From positions 4,941,302-5,005,301 of the forward strand of contig NC_081138.1 of assembly GCF_958295425.1 (NCBI RefSeq): a DNA stretch of 64,000 nucleotides, given 5' to 3'. A program made the translations under genes and the position numbers. How positions within the stretch are numbered: the first letter of the stretch is position 1; every line of letters begins with the position of its first letter. This document shows positions 31,371 through 42,719 of this stretch, in pieces. The notes under the pieces are model-generated. The model saw nothing but the letters and a program-made list of their open reading frames with translations. It had not been told where the DNA came from and searched no databases. The stretch is from Solea solea (taxonomy: Eukaryota > Chordata > Actinopteri > Pleuronectiformes > Soleidae).

Positions 31371-32084
31371 GACCTAGCACTATGGCCTGGGGAGGGGGCC
31401 ACAGGTGCATCACATGTGTGTGTAATACATCTCCGTATACATCTATACTATAGTAAGATAAGAATTGAGTTTTCCTGGAGGTCAGTGAAAGCATCTTTTT
31501 TTTTTAAAACCCTGTGATTGGCAGTAGAGAACAGCTGTGTTTTCCTTGTGTGTGAAACCGGCCTCTGTCACAGCTACGAACTCGGCCTCTATAGCATCAG
31601 ATTTCATCTTCTTAATCAAGCTTTTGGCGAGTCTGAAATATGGACGTACGAAGGCATTAATAACTTCTGGAGGGAAGACAATCATGCCAAAAGAAACAGC
31701 ATCAGGCAGATGGTACAGAGATAGAGGTTGTTGTGAATGTTTGGGTGAGTTCAGCAAACATGTGATTTGTGTGGCTGCTTTGAACTTGGGAGGCTGACAG
31801 GGAGAACGTCAGGGACAGGAGTGTGCAAACCAAGCCTCTACTGGAGCTAAACTGGTGACTCTGAGTACATGAGGCTGAACATGCCCAAAGAAAGTGAAAG
31901 TTTGGATAACTGTCGTTGCACAACATTTTGACCACACTCAGCAGTGCCTGCAGGCAGTAACCACTCTGAATGTAACGAACAATGCCATGACACGAGATGA
32001 CACATGTTTTATCGCTCTACTTAAGTTGCACTCTTCCACACTCTCTTTACGATTTCCTCATCCTCCTTTGTTTCGTTGACACAT

Positions 32085-32540
32085 TGTGTTTTCATGGGCG
32101 GAGCTGTTGGTGGAGTTAGCTTCAACTTCAAAAAGCCCAAAAAATGCATGTGGAGGCACAAGCTCGCCTCGGCACGGCACGGCACGGCGCGGTTTAGGTT
32201 GGTTTTCCACTACAAACATGGTACCTACTCAACGTGGGCGGAGTCATCACTGCACGGCTGCCGAGACACAAACGAGGGACGAGTGACTTGTAAAGCAGTT
32301 GTTTTCAGTGTAACTAAATCTATTTGTGCAGTACTTCCTCCATGACCGGAGCGCAGACTCCTGACACAGTCAATACACCAGACTCCTCTGTTAAATAATG
32401 AGATTTAAGACGTTTCCCTGGTAATTGTTGGAGATTAACGCACATTTTCTTAGGATTGTTAAGTCTTTTTAACTGATCTACAGTTCGGCATTGTTCGGCT
32501 TTGATTCTCGTGTCGGACGTCTCTTCCTGTGACGGCAGAG
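32085..32540. mobile_element. MITE-like repeat with GGCACGGCACGG stretch
   Basis: Contains GGCACGGCACGGCACGGCGC, GGTTTTCCACTACAAACATG, GGTACCTACTCAACGTGGGC and further right AACTGATCTACAGTTCGGCA, which recurs at 48067-48086. I recognise the GGTTTTCCACTACAAACATG module as high-copy fish repeat. Boundaries are approximate. Confidence 0.5.
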
Positions 32541-33620
32541 TATCTGTGGGAGTCTGTGCTAGATGGCATATCTGGGAGGTTCATCTATGTTCCCTGGGGA
32601 GGGGGCTGTGTTCAAAACGGGGGCCCCAATGTCCCTCTTTGCCTCAGGTCCCCAGAGACCCTGGTAACAGCTCTGTGTACAGACAAAAGCAGCTATCAAA
32701 CCCTCCTAAATGTCACTTTTATGTCATACTTCTGTCAAATTTGTTGTGTTTAATTTACAATTTTTAGGCTGATGGAAAACCCGCCTGATGATGCTTTAAT
32801 GTGCAGATTCTTTTTTTTTAACATAATTATTACGCATTATAGCATTCAGCGCGCAGAGAGAAAAGGGGACAAGCGAGGAGTCTAAGCTGCTCACAGCTGT
32901 TCTCTCCGTCTGTTTTTGATGACTGAGCTATTCTAAAGACTTTTCGCCTACAGGAAAGTAGTTCAGCTCTGTGACTAAGGGTAAACCCCTCGTGTTGGCA
33001 ACGCATGTGATCCTCTGCACATTGGAAAATGACTCACATCCTCGTGAAAGATACGGCAAAACATTCCCGATTCCCACCAGGAGCTGGGCTTTTCTGTTGC
33101 TCGGTTATTTGTTACAAATTGGTGTCAAAACAAATGTGATTTGTTTTTATTTAGAAGGCAACGATCATTTGGAGCCCTCCTCTGCTCTGGGGTCATTTTT
33201 CAGCTTTCATTCTCCAGACCAACACATGAAACGGGATGAAAGAGTGATTTAATCAGAACAATGAGGCTTTTATTTGGCTAAATATCCTTGGTATTTACGC
33301 CTCAGTAACGGATGCTGACTGATGGTCATGGGTACAGTTTATTTAATAGCATGGATTCCTGTTCATTTTTCCATTTCTGCTCTTTTTTTTTTTTGTTCTT
33401 TTGTATTCTGGTGGTTACGAGCCTTTGTGAATGTTGATTTGAGAGTGGCTTTCATTGTGTTCTTTCTTTGACCCATATCATTTTAGTTGCAATTGGGAAA
33501 TGTGTTTGGTTTGCTTAACATTTTATTGGACAACAGCGGTTTGTGTATAGTTTAAAAATAATGCTGACACTGATATTCCAGCTAAAAATAACAACTTTGA
33601 AAAATACAAAATGATTGGTT
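32541..33620. other. Gene-poor stretch, nothing recognised
   Basis: No supported gene. Only T runs (near 33385) and scattered short frames are visible. Confidence 0.5.
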
Positions 33621-33628
33621 TGATATTA

Positions 33629-33952
33629 ACCCTTAGAACACAGAGCAAAAAGTGCTCAAAATGTTTAAAATATGACTAAAATGGTAAAATGTGTCACAGT
33701 TCAAAGTTCACGTGGCTCGTTTTTTATGAACAAATAGAAAAGAAAAACACGCTAATTTTGTGACTTCTGCACAATTACGGCTACTTTATATCATGAAATG
33801 CGATATAAAATGAATCGCATAAGAAGACAAAAAAAGCCCGCCATTTTTTTAAAGCTTGAATATGTGACCTATAAGCACCCCCCTCCCCCCAGGATGTCCA
33901 TATAAGGAGTTGAGTATTATTCCCACGGCAAATGACCATGGGTGCACTAAGG
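33629..33952. mobile_element. TTAACCCTTAG-ended repeat, copy 1
   Basis: Left end TTAACCCTTAGAACAC; right end GGGTGCACTAAGGGT is its imperfect inverse. It contains AGGATGTCCATATAAGGAG and TGAATATGTGACCTATAA, found in reverse complement at 51123-51390. Confidence 0.65.
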
Positions 33953-34528
33953 GTCACGTTTGAAGCAGATTTTTTTGTAACTGGTGGGGTCACACAGGGC
34001 CAGGGCCGGACCCCAAACTTGTCCATAAAACAACAAAGTAGGTGTCACATGACACATGTGGAAGTAAGTTCACATAATAAGACGTATAATTATGGCAGTT
34101 ATAGCACAAAACATGAGGGAATAATGGAAACGTCTCAAGCACACAGAAACAGACAATAGAGAATTGTGCATATTAACACACATTACAAAATAATTACTGA
34201 CATTGTTACATTTAGACACCAAGAGGAAAAGAATTGGGCTTGTAAGAAATCCTGGGACGGGTCAATGTCTGGGATGCCCCTGAGCAAGGCATCCAAATCC
34301 CCCATGTGTGCTCAAAAATAACTCATTCTAATGTATTTCCTTTCTACCCAGTGTTCACAAATGTGTTCTCATATGTATATCAAATTTCAAATGTGATCAA
34401 TTTGCAATATTTTAAATATTGACTGAAATGTGACCCGTTTGGACTCTATTTACAGTGTATTATATATAACTGAATTCATTAGTTTTATTTGAGTCAGTGC
34501 TGCTTGCATTATGTACAATACAATGCAT

Positions 34529-34613
34529 TATATATGTATACATTTATATATATATATATATATATATATACATACACACATATATATGTATATTTATATA
34601 TATACACACACAT
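34529..34613. repeat. (TA)n / (CATA)n microsatellite
   Basis: TATATA runs with interspersed ACACA and GTATA. It explains the Tyr/Ile-rich frames at 34489-34755, which are not genes. Confidence 0.9.
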
Positions 34614-34889
34614 AGTATTTCATGCAGTTTGCCAACAGGACCAGTTCTACAAGGTGTCCAACAGGGGGCAGTCCTCCTGCAATTCACAGTCCCCCTTTCC
34701 ACTGATAATGAAATCAATAATTAGTTGTGACAACGACTGTGGCTCCGTGTTGTAATCTGATCAATCTGTTATAATCTAATCTGGCATAAGATTTTTTTTT
34801 GTATGGTTGTATTAGGGATCGTCACAGACTCTGCCGAGCTTGACTCCCACCTGGTAGATGAGCACGCTGCTGAGCGAGCCGTCGTTTCC

Positions 34890-35310
34890 ATGAACTCTGC
34901 AAACAACACTTTTTAAGCAGCAAATACAATATTGATATCGTCGTGCAAAAATATTGTATTTTGTTATTTGAAAATGCACTGACCCAGGGGCGGGGCCTTA
35001 GGAAGCGGCCTGCTGATTGGCTACTGAGTTTTGGACATCTAGTATCTAAGTATCTAAGTAGTAAGTATCTAACATTTGTCAGATTATAAACTGTAGATGC
35101 TTACAATTACTTTGTTCCAGACGGACAGCGACTCCAAGGCAGCTTTCTAAGCCCCGCCCCCTGGTCAAAGTGTATTTGTTGATGAACGTACGTGTTTCTC
35201 ACGCGATGTGATTCTGAGGACTGAACACCAAGACATTTAACCATCACAATGACTCCAAATCTGTTAAATTAGGGTAAAAAAAAAAATCCTGCATATTCCT
35301 GCTTTAAGAA
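34890..35310. mobile_element. Interspersed repeat with a TCACAATGACTCCAAA tail
   Basis: The end module CATCACAATGACTCCAAATC then GTTAAATTAGGGTAAAAA and ATCCTGCATA also occurs at about 12565-12625. The GGGGCGGGGCC (34986) and GCCCCGCCCCC (35152) boxes are inverse to each other across 160 bases. Confidence 0.45.
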
Positions 35311-35319
35311 CATGTTCAC

Positions 35320-36380
35320 TACTTTATTGTCTTTTCCCACTGGACACTAGCGCAAGAGAGTAAGCACTTTAAAGTCCGTAGTGTGTCATGGTGCACGGGA
35401 GCTTGCGTCAAACAAAGGATTTCAAACCCTGAAGTTACAAGAGAACATATTTGATGTAAAATCTCTGATTTTCTCAGTGGACTTTGGTGGAGGGAGTGAG
35501 CAGTTTTACTCTGTCCAGTGCCTGAGCTGAAACATTCTAATTATATCCCAAACCCATGATCACACTCGTAAAATCAGAATCAATCATCTTTTCAAACCGC
35601 GACAGATGAAACCACAGATAAACCATCACCAGACTCTGTCGTCTACAAAGAGACGAGAACAACAGGGACAAACTTGACACCAGATACTCCCAGCACTAAA
35701 CACAACAGTAAATCCAGTCAAAACTGTTCAAATGAATCTCCATATGCTTTTATGATCCCACTCTTTGTCCTGCCAAAGGATGCTATGACTCAGATAAACA
35801 CCTTATTAGCTTGTCAGCTTCTGGCCCCATTCAAGCTGACTGTAGCTGTGAGCATCCACCCATCCCGAAGAGAGCAACCACACACTGGAGCGAGCAGCAG
35901 TCTCGTCAGCCGCAGACAGAGCCCAGAAATCAGCAATCTCTGTGAATCCAATCCATCTTGGCGTCCCCCTGGGTCTTTACAAAGGCCCGTTCAGGGACGT
36001 GATCCAGGGTTTGTCTCATTCTCAGAGCAAAACAAGTTCATCTCTGAGGCGGTATCAGCTCTGAGTGATTGAGGGATTCATTTGTGAGAGTCGAGGCACA
36101 TCTTGAGATAATATCTCACAGCCATTCAAGTGTGTGTGTGTGCTTTTTGTGACCTCTTAAGGACCTTTTTCTGCTATAGACACTTTTTCTTTTTTAGGAA
36201 CAGTTGACACTTCATTTCTCAGTTGTTGTTCACCTCACACAGTTATCGTAAAAACTCAAAAGGTGTAAAACTGAAAAACATGGAGGTACAACTCATTCTG
36301 TGGTCATAAAAACAACAATTCATGGATTTGGGTGACGGAATACTCAGAACCCCCCCGGCAGAAAACATCCGTACAATTAT
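35320..36380. other. Gene-poor stretch with one longer, unsupported frame
   Basis: A 132-codon frame at 35674-36072 lacks any domain, splice context or codon regularity I can support. Otherwise unremarkable sequence. Confidence 0.5.
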
Positions 36381-36384
36381 TTTA

Positions 36385-36825
36385 CTTTAAAGTTGAGAAG
36401 TTGCACATCAAAGCCAACGTGTGGTTATTACGGTAATTTCCCAGGAAGCCGGCGAATCAGCGTCTTTGTCACCAAAGAGGAGAGACTTGGAAAAACGCCT
36501 GTACATAGTTTTAATTTTTTGGACATTGAGACAAAACACTCACACAAATGTTATTTTCAATGTTCAAATTGAACACAAAATCTGGTGTTCATGTACAACT
36601 ACAGTGTTTTTCCTCAATTAAACTCTTTTAAATTGTTAATACACTATTTTAACATGTAGTAAATTGTAAATAAGTTATTATATTATATTATATCTTATTA
36701 TAGTATAAGATATTGAAAGTTATTCTGGAAAAATGGGCAAAAGCACTTACGCACGGGATGTTTTCTGGCCCTTTTATGGTTAAAATAAGCAAAAAAAAAA
36801 ATTTTGAGGTTAAAGGGTTGAATTC
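36385..36825 (+). repeat. Dispersed repeat, copy A (partner at 49755-50146)
   Basis: Shares GTTATTACGGTAATTTC, ACATGTAGTAAATTGTAAAT, ATATTGAAAGTTATT and TTTTGAGGTT...AAAGGGTT with 49755-50146 in the same orientation and order. Confidence 0.7.
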
Positions 36826-36889
36826 TACATTCAAGGTTCGGTTTACTCAACACAAGCTTTTTTTTGTATGGACAGTATCATTTTTTACG

Positions 36890-37300
36890 ACTTTCATTGT
36901 TTTTTCTTTCTTCTTTTCTTTTTCACTGGGTTTCCTGTTTTACTTTGAAGGTTCTCCCTGTCTGTTAAGTTTTACTTCCTGTCTTGATTGTCTGCGCCGC
37001 CCTAATGCGTTTCACCTGTGCCTCATTAGTTTCACCTGTGTTTGATTATCCCGGCCTCCCCGGTGTCTTTCTTTGTTTGGGTTCAGTTTGTTTGAGTCTG
37101 GTTTGCCGCTGCGGTTTCCTTGCATTCCTGGACCTGTTCCCCGATGTCGCTGCTCTCTGGGTTTTACGGTATTTATCTGCTTTGGATTGTTTTTGCCTTT
37201 TCATTAGTTTGTTTTCCTAAATTCTCCTTTGTGATTATGTTGAAACTGCTGCGTTTGGCTCCTCAGTTTTTCTGAAACGTAAACGCACCAGCGTTTGCGG
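36890..37300 (+). mobile_element. T/C-rich retroelement-end-like repeat
   Basis: Pyrimidine-skewed stretch with TTACTTCCTGTCTTGATTGT, TTTCACCTGTGTTTGATTAT and CTGCTGCGTTTGGCTCCTCA. These are modules I associate with fish LTR or LINE ends. There is no ORF with retroelement motifs; classification is weak. Confidence 0.35.
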
Positions 37301-37309
37301 TGTTTCCCT

Positions 37310-38125
37310 GTCTTCAAGGAAACAATCCACATAAACGGGAACTTTTAAAATAATAATAATAATAATAATAATCCACATAATACAATGGCTGTACTTTTCC
37401 CTCAACAAATATCAATAGAACAACAATTTGCCCTTCAAATCTAATAAGAAATTCTTAAATTTTACTACTCAAAAATGAAAACATGTAAATGAAGCAGATT
37501 TTAAACAAATAACTGTGGAATGAGATAAATGTATTTGTTTATTTCAACATAATAATCTTTAATGTGACATTTGTGTTTTGTTTTCATTTCTTTATGATAT
37601 TGTTCATTTTCCTGGTTTTGTTTTGCTTGATCTTTTACTTTGATTTTGTGTTTACTTATTTCAGTTTACTGCTCGACAGTGCTTTAGATTATTGTACTTT
37701 TTTTTACAGCAAATGGAAATGAAGGGCGGGCGATGCAGAGTCCTAACAAGAGTGTAGTTGTGTAAGAGCATCAAGTGGTTTAGTTTGTGGTAGACGAGCA
37801 TCAGCTGCTCTAGAGACGCTGTATTCATTTTTCCTGAGCTGTGGGGGCCAGTGAAAGCCCCCCTTTTTCATCTGTGACTCACATAACCCAAAACACCACC
37901 AGCAAAATGTGTTTTTCAGTTTCCTGTTTTTCTCTCACCTCTGGCAGTTACATGTGTGTCTTGTCTGTGATATTTTTTTCTTTCTTTCTTTACATAAAAC
38001 CTGTATTTCTCATGAAATCACAGCTCATAAATCAGAGGCTAAACTCTTCTGAAAACGGAGCGTGTGCCATAACGCACAAATATCAGTTTTCTCTAAAATC
38101 CACTCAGTGAGTGAGTGTGTTTGTG
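37310..38125. other. Gene-poor stretch
   Basis: AT-rich sequence with a (TAA)n tract at 37350-37371 and a TTTC run near 37975-37992. No gene is seen. Confidence 0.5.
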
Positions 38126-38127
38126 TT

Positions 38128-38300
38128 CTGGCATAAACACTGACCTTGTCAGGACCAGTAGTCCTGATGGAAACCATCAGAACTTCATTTCTGAGAAACT
38201 GGTTGAGTTTAGGGTTAGGGATAATGCTTTGTTCATGCTGTCCAAATAGTTATTCAAACCTGTGTGTGTGTGGAAGTGCAGGGACTGATGTGGGTTTGGA
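38128..38300 (+). repeat. Dispersed repeat with GGCATAAAC...ACCAGTAGTCC
   Basis: GGCATAAACACTGACC, AGGACCAGTAGTCCTGATGG, AACTTCATTTCTGAG and AGTGCAGGGA recur in the same order at 62602-62820. Confidence 0.6.
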
Positions 38301-38718
38301 TGCGGGACCTGTGAGTCACTTCCAGGTCCCTTTTGAACTGTTTGATCTGCTCCTGCCTCTTCTCAAAAGGATCAGTCAGCGCGGCTATTCTGTTTCTAAT
38401 CGTCTATGGCTTTGTCTCATACATCCGAGTTGTTTTAAAATCAATATTTGAACAGATGCTCTTCATAAGAGAGACCATGTGTGTCGCTTGAGCTCACGAG
38501 TGTGCTCCGTATGGTCAGGGTTAGCAACCCTCCCACCCCTCCCCCCAAAAAAACCCAACAACAAACAAAACTAAACAAACAAGACTGGAAAATGCAGGCG
38601 TAAATGCTGCTTTGAAAAAAAGAGAACACTCCAGGAAAATAAAATGAGCAAAATGTTCAAAAAGAATAACGTACAACAAGAAATTACAAGAAATTCAAAA
38701 TGATTTTTCCATTTTTCG

Positions 38719-38860
38719 GGACACACGGTTGTTCAGTGGCTAGCATTTTTGCCTCACAGCAAGAAGGTCACTGGTCTGAATCCCATTTTGAGGCAGGGCC
38801 TTTCAAAAACGTCCAAAAACGTGCAGATTAGGCAGATAACTGGTATAATAACATGTTGAC
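38719..38860 (+). mobile_element. tRNA-headed SINE, 5' fragment
   Basis: GGGACACACGGTTGTTCAGT, GGCTAGCATTTTTGCCTCAC, AGCAAGAAGGTCACTGG and later AAAAACGTGCAGATTAGG match the SINE at 59201-59551 with deletions. Confidence 0.65.
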
Positions 38861-39008
38861 AACACAGAGGTGGAACCTTAAGGGTGGTTTTAAGTGGGCT
38901 CATCTTTTTGTAATGTATTTATATTATTGACATCTGGCCCTTGACTTGGACACAGTTCTTAATTTCGGCCCCCTCTGTAATTGAGTTTGAGAACCTTGCT
39001 CTAAACCA

Positions 39009-39120
39009 GGGGCGTCAAACTTGCGGTCCGCGGGCCATATGTGGCCCCCTAGTTTATCACCTCACTTAATCTCCGAAAAACCTGTGTGTATGCTGAGGTG
39101 ATGGGATATAGGTTAAACTA
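39009..39120. mobile_element. CAGGGGYGTCAAAC-type element, left end
   Basis: CAGGGGCGTCAAACTTGCGG then GGGCCATATGTGGCCCCC match the left ends at 61583 and, less closely, 30579. The right end was not found. Confidence 0.55.
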
Positions 39121-39145
39121 CTAAGAAAAGTCTTAAAGTATATGA

Positions 39146-39335
39146 CATTGGTGGCTAAGTGGTAGGGCTAGTTGTCTTTCAACTGGAAGGTTGTGGGTTC
39201 AATTCCTGGCTCTGCTTATCGTGCTATGTGTCCTTGAGCAAGACACTTGACCCCATGTTGCAGTGTGTGAATGGATGAAATCTGTAGTGTAAAGCAGCTC
39301 AAGATTCGAAAAGCTCTATATAAATACAGACCATA
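39146..39335 (+). mobile_element. tRNA-derived SINE, near complete
   Basis: An A-box-like GGCTAAGTGGTAGGGC and B-box-like GGTTGTGGGTTCAATTCC head are followed by TGTCCTTGAGCAAGACACTT and the tail AGCTCTATATAAATACAGAC. It is a SINE, not a functional tRNA gene. Confidence 0.75.
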
Positions 39336-39354
39336 ATACCAACTCTTCTTCTGA

Positions 39355-39480
39355 TTTCTTCTATTTGGTAGTAACGAGTAGCAAAGATAGTTAGAGGAAA
39401 TGTAGCGGAGTAAAAGTAAAATTTTAAATAACAAAGTAAAGTACAGATATGTGAATTTTGTAGTATTTGTTACATTACAA
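39355..39480 (+). mobile_element. Fragment of the CAGTGATGGAAAGAGT hAT family
   Basis: AGTAACGAGTAGCAAAGATA, GGAAATGTAGCGGAGTAAAA and TATTTGTTACATTAC resemble the right half of the 41933-42708 element. Confidence 0.4.
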
Positions 39481-39492
39481 AACTGAATATTT

Positions 39493-39562
39493 GTATAATA
39501 ATAATAATAATAATAATAAATTCAATTATATTCATCTTTAAATGGATTCCATTCAACATTAA

Positions 39563-39606
<44 letters not shown>
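39493..39606. repeat. (TAA)n and (TA)n microsatellites
   Basis: (TAA)n at 39493-39520 and a pure (TA)n run at 39571-39606. Confidence 0.95.
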
Positions 39607-39609
<3 letters not shown>

Positions 39610-40440
39610 GTTTTACTTGCAATTGTCTGTTTTTGTTCTTTCTTTTTTTACAATTTCTTTACATTTATTACAAGATGTATAAATCATTCAAACAAACACT
39701 AACATAAATATTCTGTCATCTACATCAGAATTTCAGCTATTGCAATATCAAATTTAAGTATTATATTATCATTTTAAGATAATGTTCCCTCATTCACTAC
39801 TGAGCACTTTATTTTCTAAACTGGCCTCATCTTGACCAGACTTGATGCTCACTGGCCCTCAGGTCATTTGAGTTTCTGCACTGACTGCAGGTATGAATGT
39901 GATGACGTCCATTCTCACAGCTTTAAGCACAGTTGCTCGGAAAAAAACATAGAAGAGAAAGGAAAGTTCGGGTAAAAGCCCCGCTCATGTATTATGAACA
40001 TCCGCTCTGTGAATTGTCACATGTCGGTTGCATGCAGAGCGGCGGGGGACGATACATGTTGGGGACACTGAAACTGACTGTATGACTCAGAGACTACTGG
40101 TACAGTTTCTTGTTACTGTATGTTCATATCTGTTACGTGATGTCTTTGTAGGTCACAGTATATCAAATCAGTCACAGCCACTTAACCGTTCTAATGCAGA
40201 GAAACCTCTATAGCAGCACTTATATAGCAGGGAAACAATCCTGACATAAGGCCAATGACTTCCTCAGCAGATGAAGTGGTCCAGTTGTGATAACCTCCAC
40301 AACAAACACTAAAGCCCCTTTTCCACGAGCGCGGCATTACAGTTATTTTGCGTACAATTACCAGGCAAATGTCTAAAATCTCTCGTGTATTTAGCATCGG
40401 CACTGCTGAAAGGCTGCGATCGCGACCTCTACTGTTGTAT
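39610..40440. other. Gene-poor stretch
   Basis: AT-rich, no supported gene. CCTTTTCCACGAGCGCGGCA near 40316 is a MITE-like module. Confidence 0.45.
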
Positions 40441-40449
40441 TTCAGTTCA

Positions 40450-41110
40450 TGGAGGAAGTACTGGCCTATTATTCTGTGGCTTTGCAGTCATTTTTGAGGG
40501 GGTTAGCCTGCATAAAAGTCTTTACACTTTGCACAGAGGTCAGGTAGGGTGAAAATGTGATATTAGCATAGCGCCCGGACCTGTGTGTTGCTCAAGGGCC
40601 CTATAGCGCCAAAAATCCCAAAGCATGGCCTCAACTCAACAGGAAGTCGGCCATTTTGAATGTTGGCGATTTGCACACTTGGCAAATGAACAAACTCGCC
40701 TGAGCGCGTTCATAAAAAAAAAATGTGACAATTTATACTACGCACATCGAAGGCAAAAAGTTGTCAAAAGGTTTTGTGGGTTCAAAGGGCGTGGTCACGG
40801 AAACCATCGGCCAATTTCGACCATTCGCCACGAAACAGGAAGTGCCCTATGTCTTCGGCATACATTGACTGATCGCCTCGAAACTTTATACGTGACACAA
40901 GACCGACTGCTAACACGTCTACGGACACAAACTTGACCCAACAGGAAGTCAGCCATTTTGAATTTAGCCACCATTTGGCAACGAAACACCAAGTGCTCTC
41001 TTACTTGGCCATGGGCAGAGAATCGCGACGCGAGGGCCCTTTCATGACTGTCTGTGTTGACAAAAAAAAAACAAATCACTTCCTGGGTGCAGTGTGGGAA
41101 GGTCCAAACA
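40450..41110. repeat. Modular repeat with CAACAGGAAGT boxes, copy 1
   Basis: Contains CTCAACTCAACAGGAAGTCG, ACCCAACAGGAAGTCAGCCA and GCCATTTTGAAT twice (40650 and 40951), plus GAAACAGGAAGTGCCCTATG and ATTTCGACCATTCGCC. The same modules occur at 61855-62365, and a start module at 58587-58770. There is no ORF and no clear TIR. Confidence 0.65.
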
Positions 41111-41119
41111 CAGTTGCAT

Positions 41120-41930
41120 GCAGGAGTTTGAAAGGAGAACCAGCGCTAACCTTTTAAATATTGGCTTCAACAGCTAATGGAAAGACATGCAACGATATTT
41201 TCTTCATGTTACTCCTGTTGTCACACAGCTGGACTACGCTTGCATGTGTTAACAGGCCGAGACGAGTCAAAGGTCTGCAGCTCTCGTTTGACCTCTTTCC
41301 ATACCCAGACACGCTTGCTCCCTGAAAACAAATGTTGCCATTGTCACCGGTAAATTGGGGCACAATCGCTACGCAGCAGGAAGTGTGGAGCATGTCAGGT
41401 TAATTAGCGCTTCCATGTGGGAAAGGGTGTGTTCACAGCAGAGGTGTTGAACTCTGAGTCACTGTGACGGACAGAGGGGTTTTCCGTGTCGTTATGACAG
41501 TGGGAATCACTTTATCACTCCAAGCGGTCGGTTTAATGGTCAGTATTTTCTTTCTCCTTTTTCCTGTCTGAGTCCAGTTATTTCTTCCGTCTATTGTGTT
41601 TTATACCTGTGAAGCATTTCCTCATCATAAAGGGTGTTACAACTCATCTGTTTGCCTCAAACATTAGGGAAAATACAGAACACAGTGGAAGGATTCCGTG
41701 CGACAAAATTAGCTTCAAACTCTTTGTCGTCATCTCTGGATCCAGAGTCAGGAATTGTTCCTAACCTGGTGTAACATATTGACACTGTGGGAACCTGAGC
41801 AGCCTTGTTGGAGGTTTGTGTTCTTTGTCGTCCTTCTTTTAGCAACTTCCTGTCTACTGTTTTTGCCAGAACAATCAGGTTTTTGACGTGATTGCCGAAG
41901 AATGTTCCCATCAAAATTTGGTATGAATCT
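41120..41930. other. Gene-poor stretch
   Basis: No gene or recognised repeat can be supported. Confidence 0.5.
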
Positions 41931-41932
41931 AC

Positions 41933-42708
41933 CAGTGATGGAAAGAGTTCTGAAAATCTGTACTTAAGTCTATTTAAATATTATTACTTAAATATATTAC
42001 TCAACAAGTACAAGTATTGGTGAAGAATATGCTCAAAATTAAAAATTCTTCTTCTAAAAAACAGAGTATAAATTACTTTTTAAAGTTTAAGTTACAGTTT
42101 AAAGTTTAATGCATTCTCGGCAACAATCAAATGGTCAGATTCAGAAAACTTTATTGGTCCCAGAAGAGTAATTCATCTGTAGCTTCCCATACACAATCAT
42201 CATCAGTACCCACATACACAATGCAAACATACAGACATACAGCAGATTGGTTGTCAGACAATAGGGACATGAGAAAGAAGAGATAATATTACCAAATTTA
42301 GTAAAAATTGGTAAAAGAAACAGAAATTAATTGTAGAACTCATAAAGGGGCTTGTATCCCTTAAATAAATCATTTGTCCAGTTGTGGCCAAAGGGTTCTC
42401 CTCCATCACCTTCTGTGCCGCACCTGTGCCGCACCTGTGCCGCACCTGTGTTCCTTTGGCCCATTTGCTATCGATTGATAACCTTATTGGCTGCAACAAT
42501 GCATTCATGTGTTTGCCTGGGAACCGGGTGAGTCTGCTGGTTCCGTTGATAATGACATTAAGATTTCTCATTACATGACGTTGGCTTTGTGATGGCAGGT
42601 AATATCGTAGACTACTTAACGGCAAATATGATTTTTAAATGTAGCGAAGTAGACGTTTTACTTAATTACCGTAATTTGAGTAGATGTAATTTGTTACTTC
42701 CACCACAG
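41933..42708. mobile_element. hAT-type MITE with perfect 8-bp target-site duplication
   Basis: Flanked by identical GAATCTAC at 41925-41932 and 42709-42716. The left end CAGTGATGGAAAGAGT and right end TTACTTCCACCACAG are imperfect TIRs. The centre holds an apparently nested fragment (about 42137-42245, ACTTTATTGGTCCCAGAAG) and an 11-bp tandem repeat at 42414-42450. No transposase. Confidence 0.85.
42414..42450 (+). repeat. 11-bp tandem repeat (TGTGCCGCACC x3)
   Basis: Three exact TGTGCCGCACC units followed by TGTG. Confidence 0.9.
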
Positions 42709-42719
42709 GAATCTACCCA

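Noticed and set aside
35674..36072. 132-codon plus-strand frame
   Set aside because: No recognisable domain and no gene context in a repeat-rich desert.
39146..39220. Possible tRNA gene
   Set aside because: It continues into a SINE body and a typical SINE tail, so it is a retroposon head.
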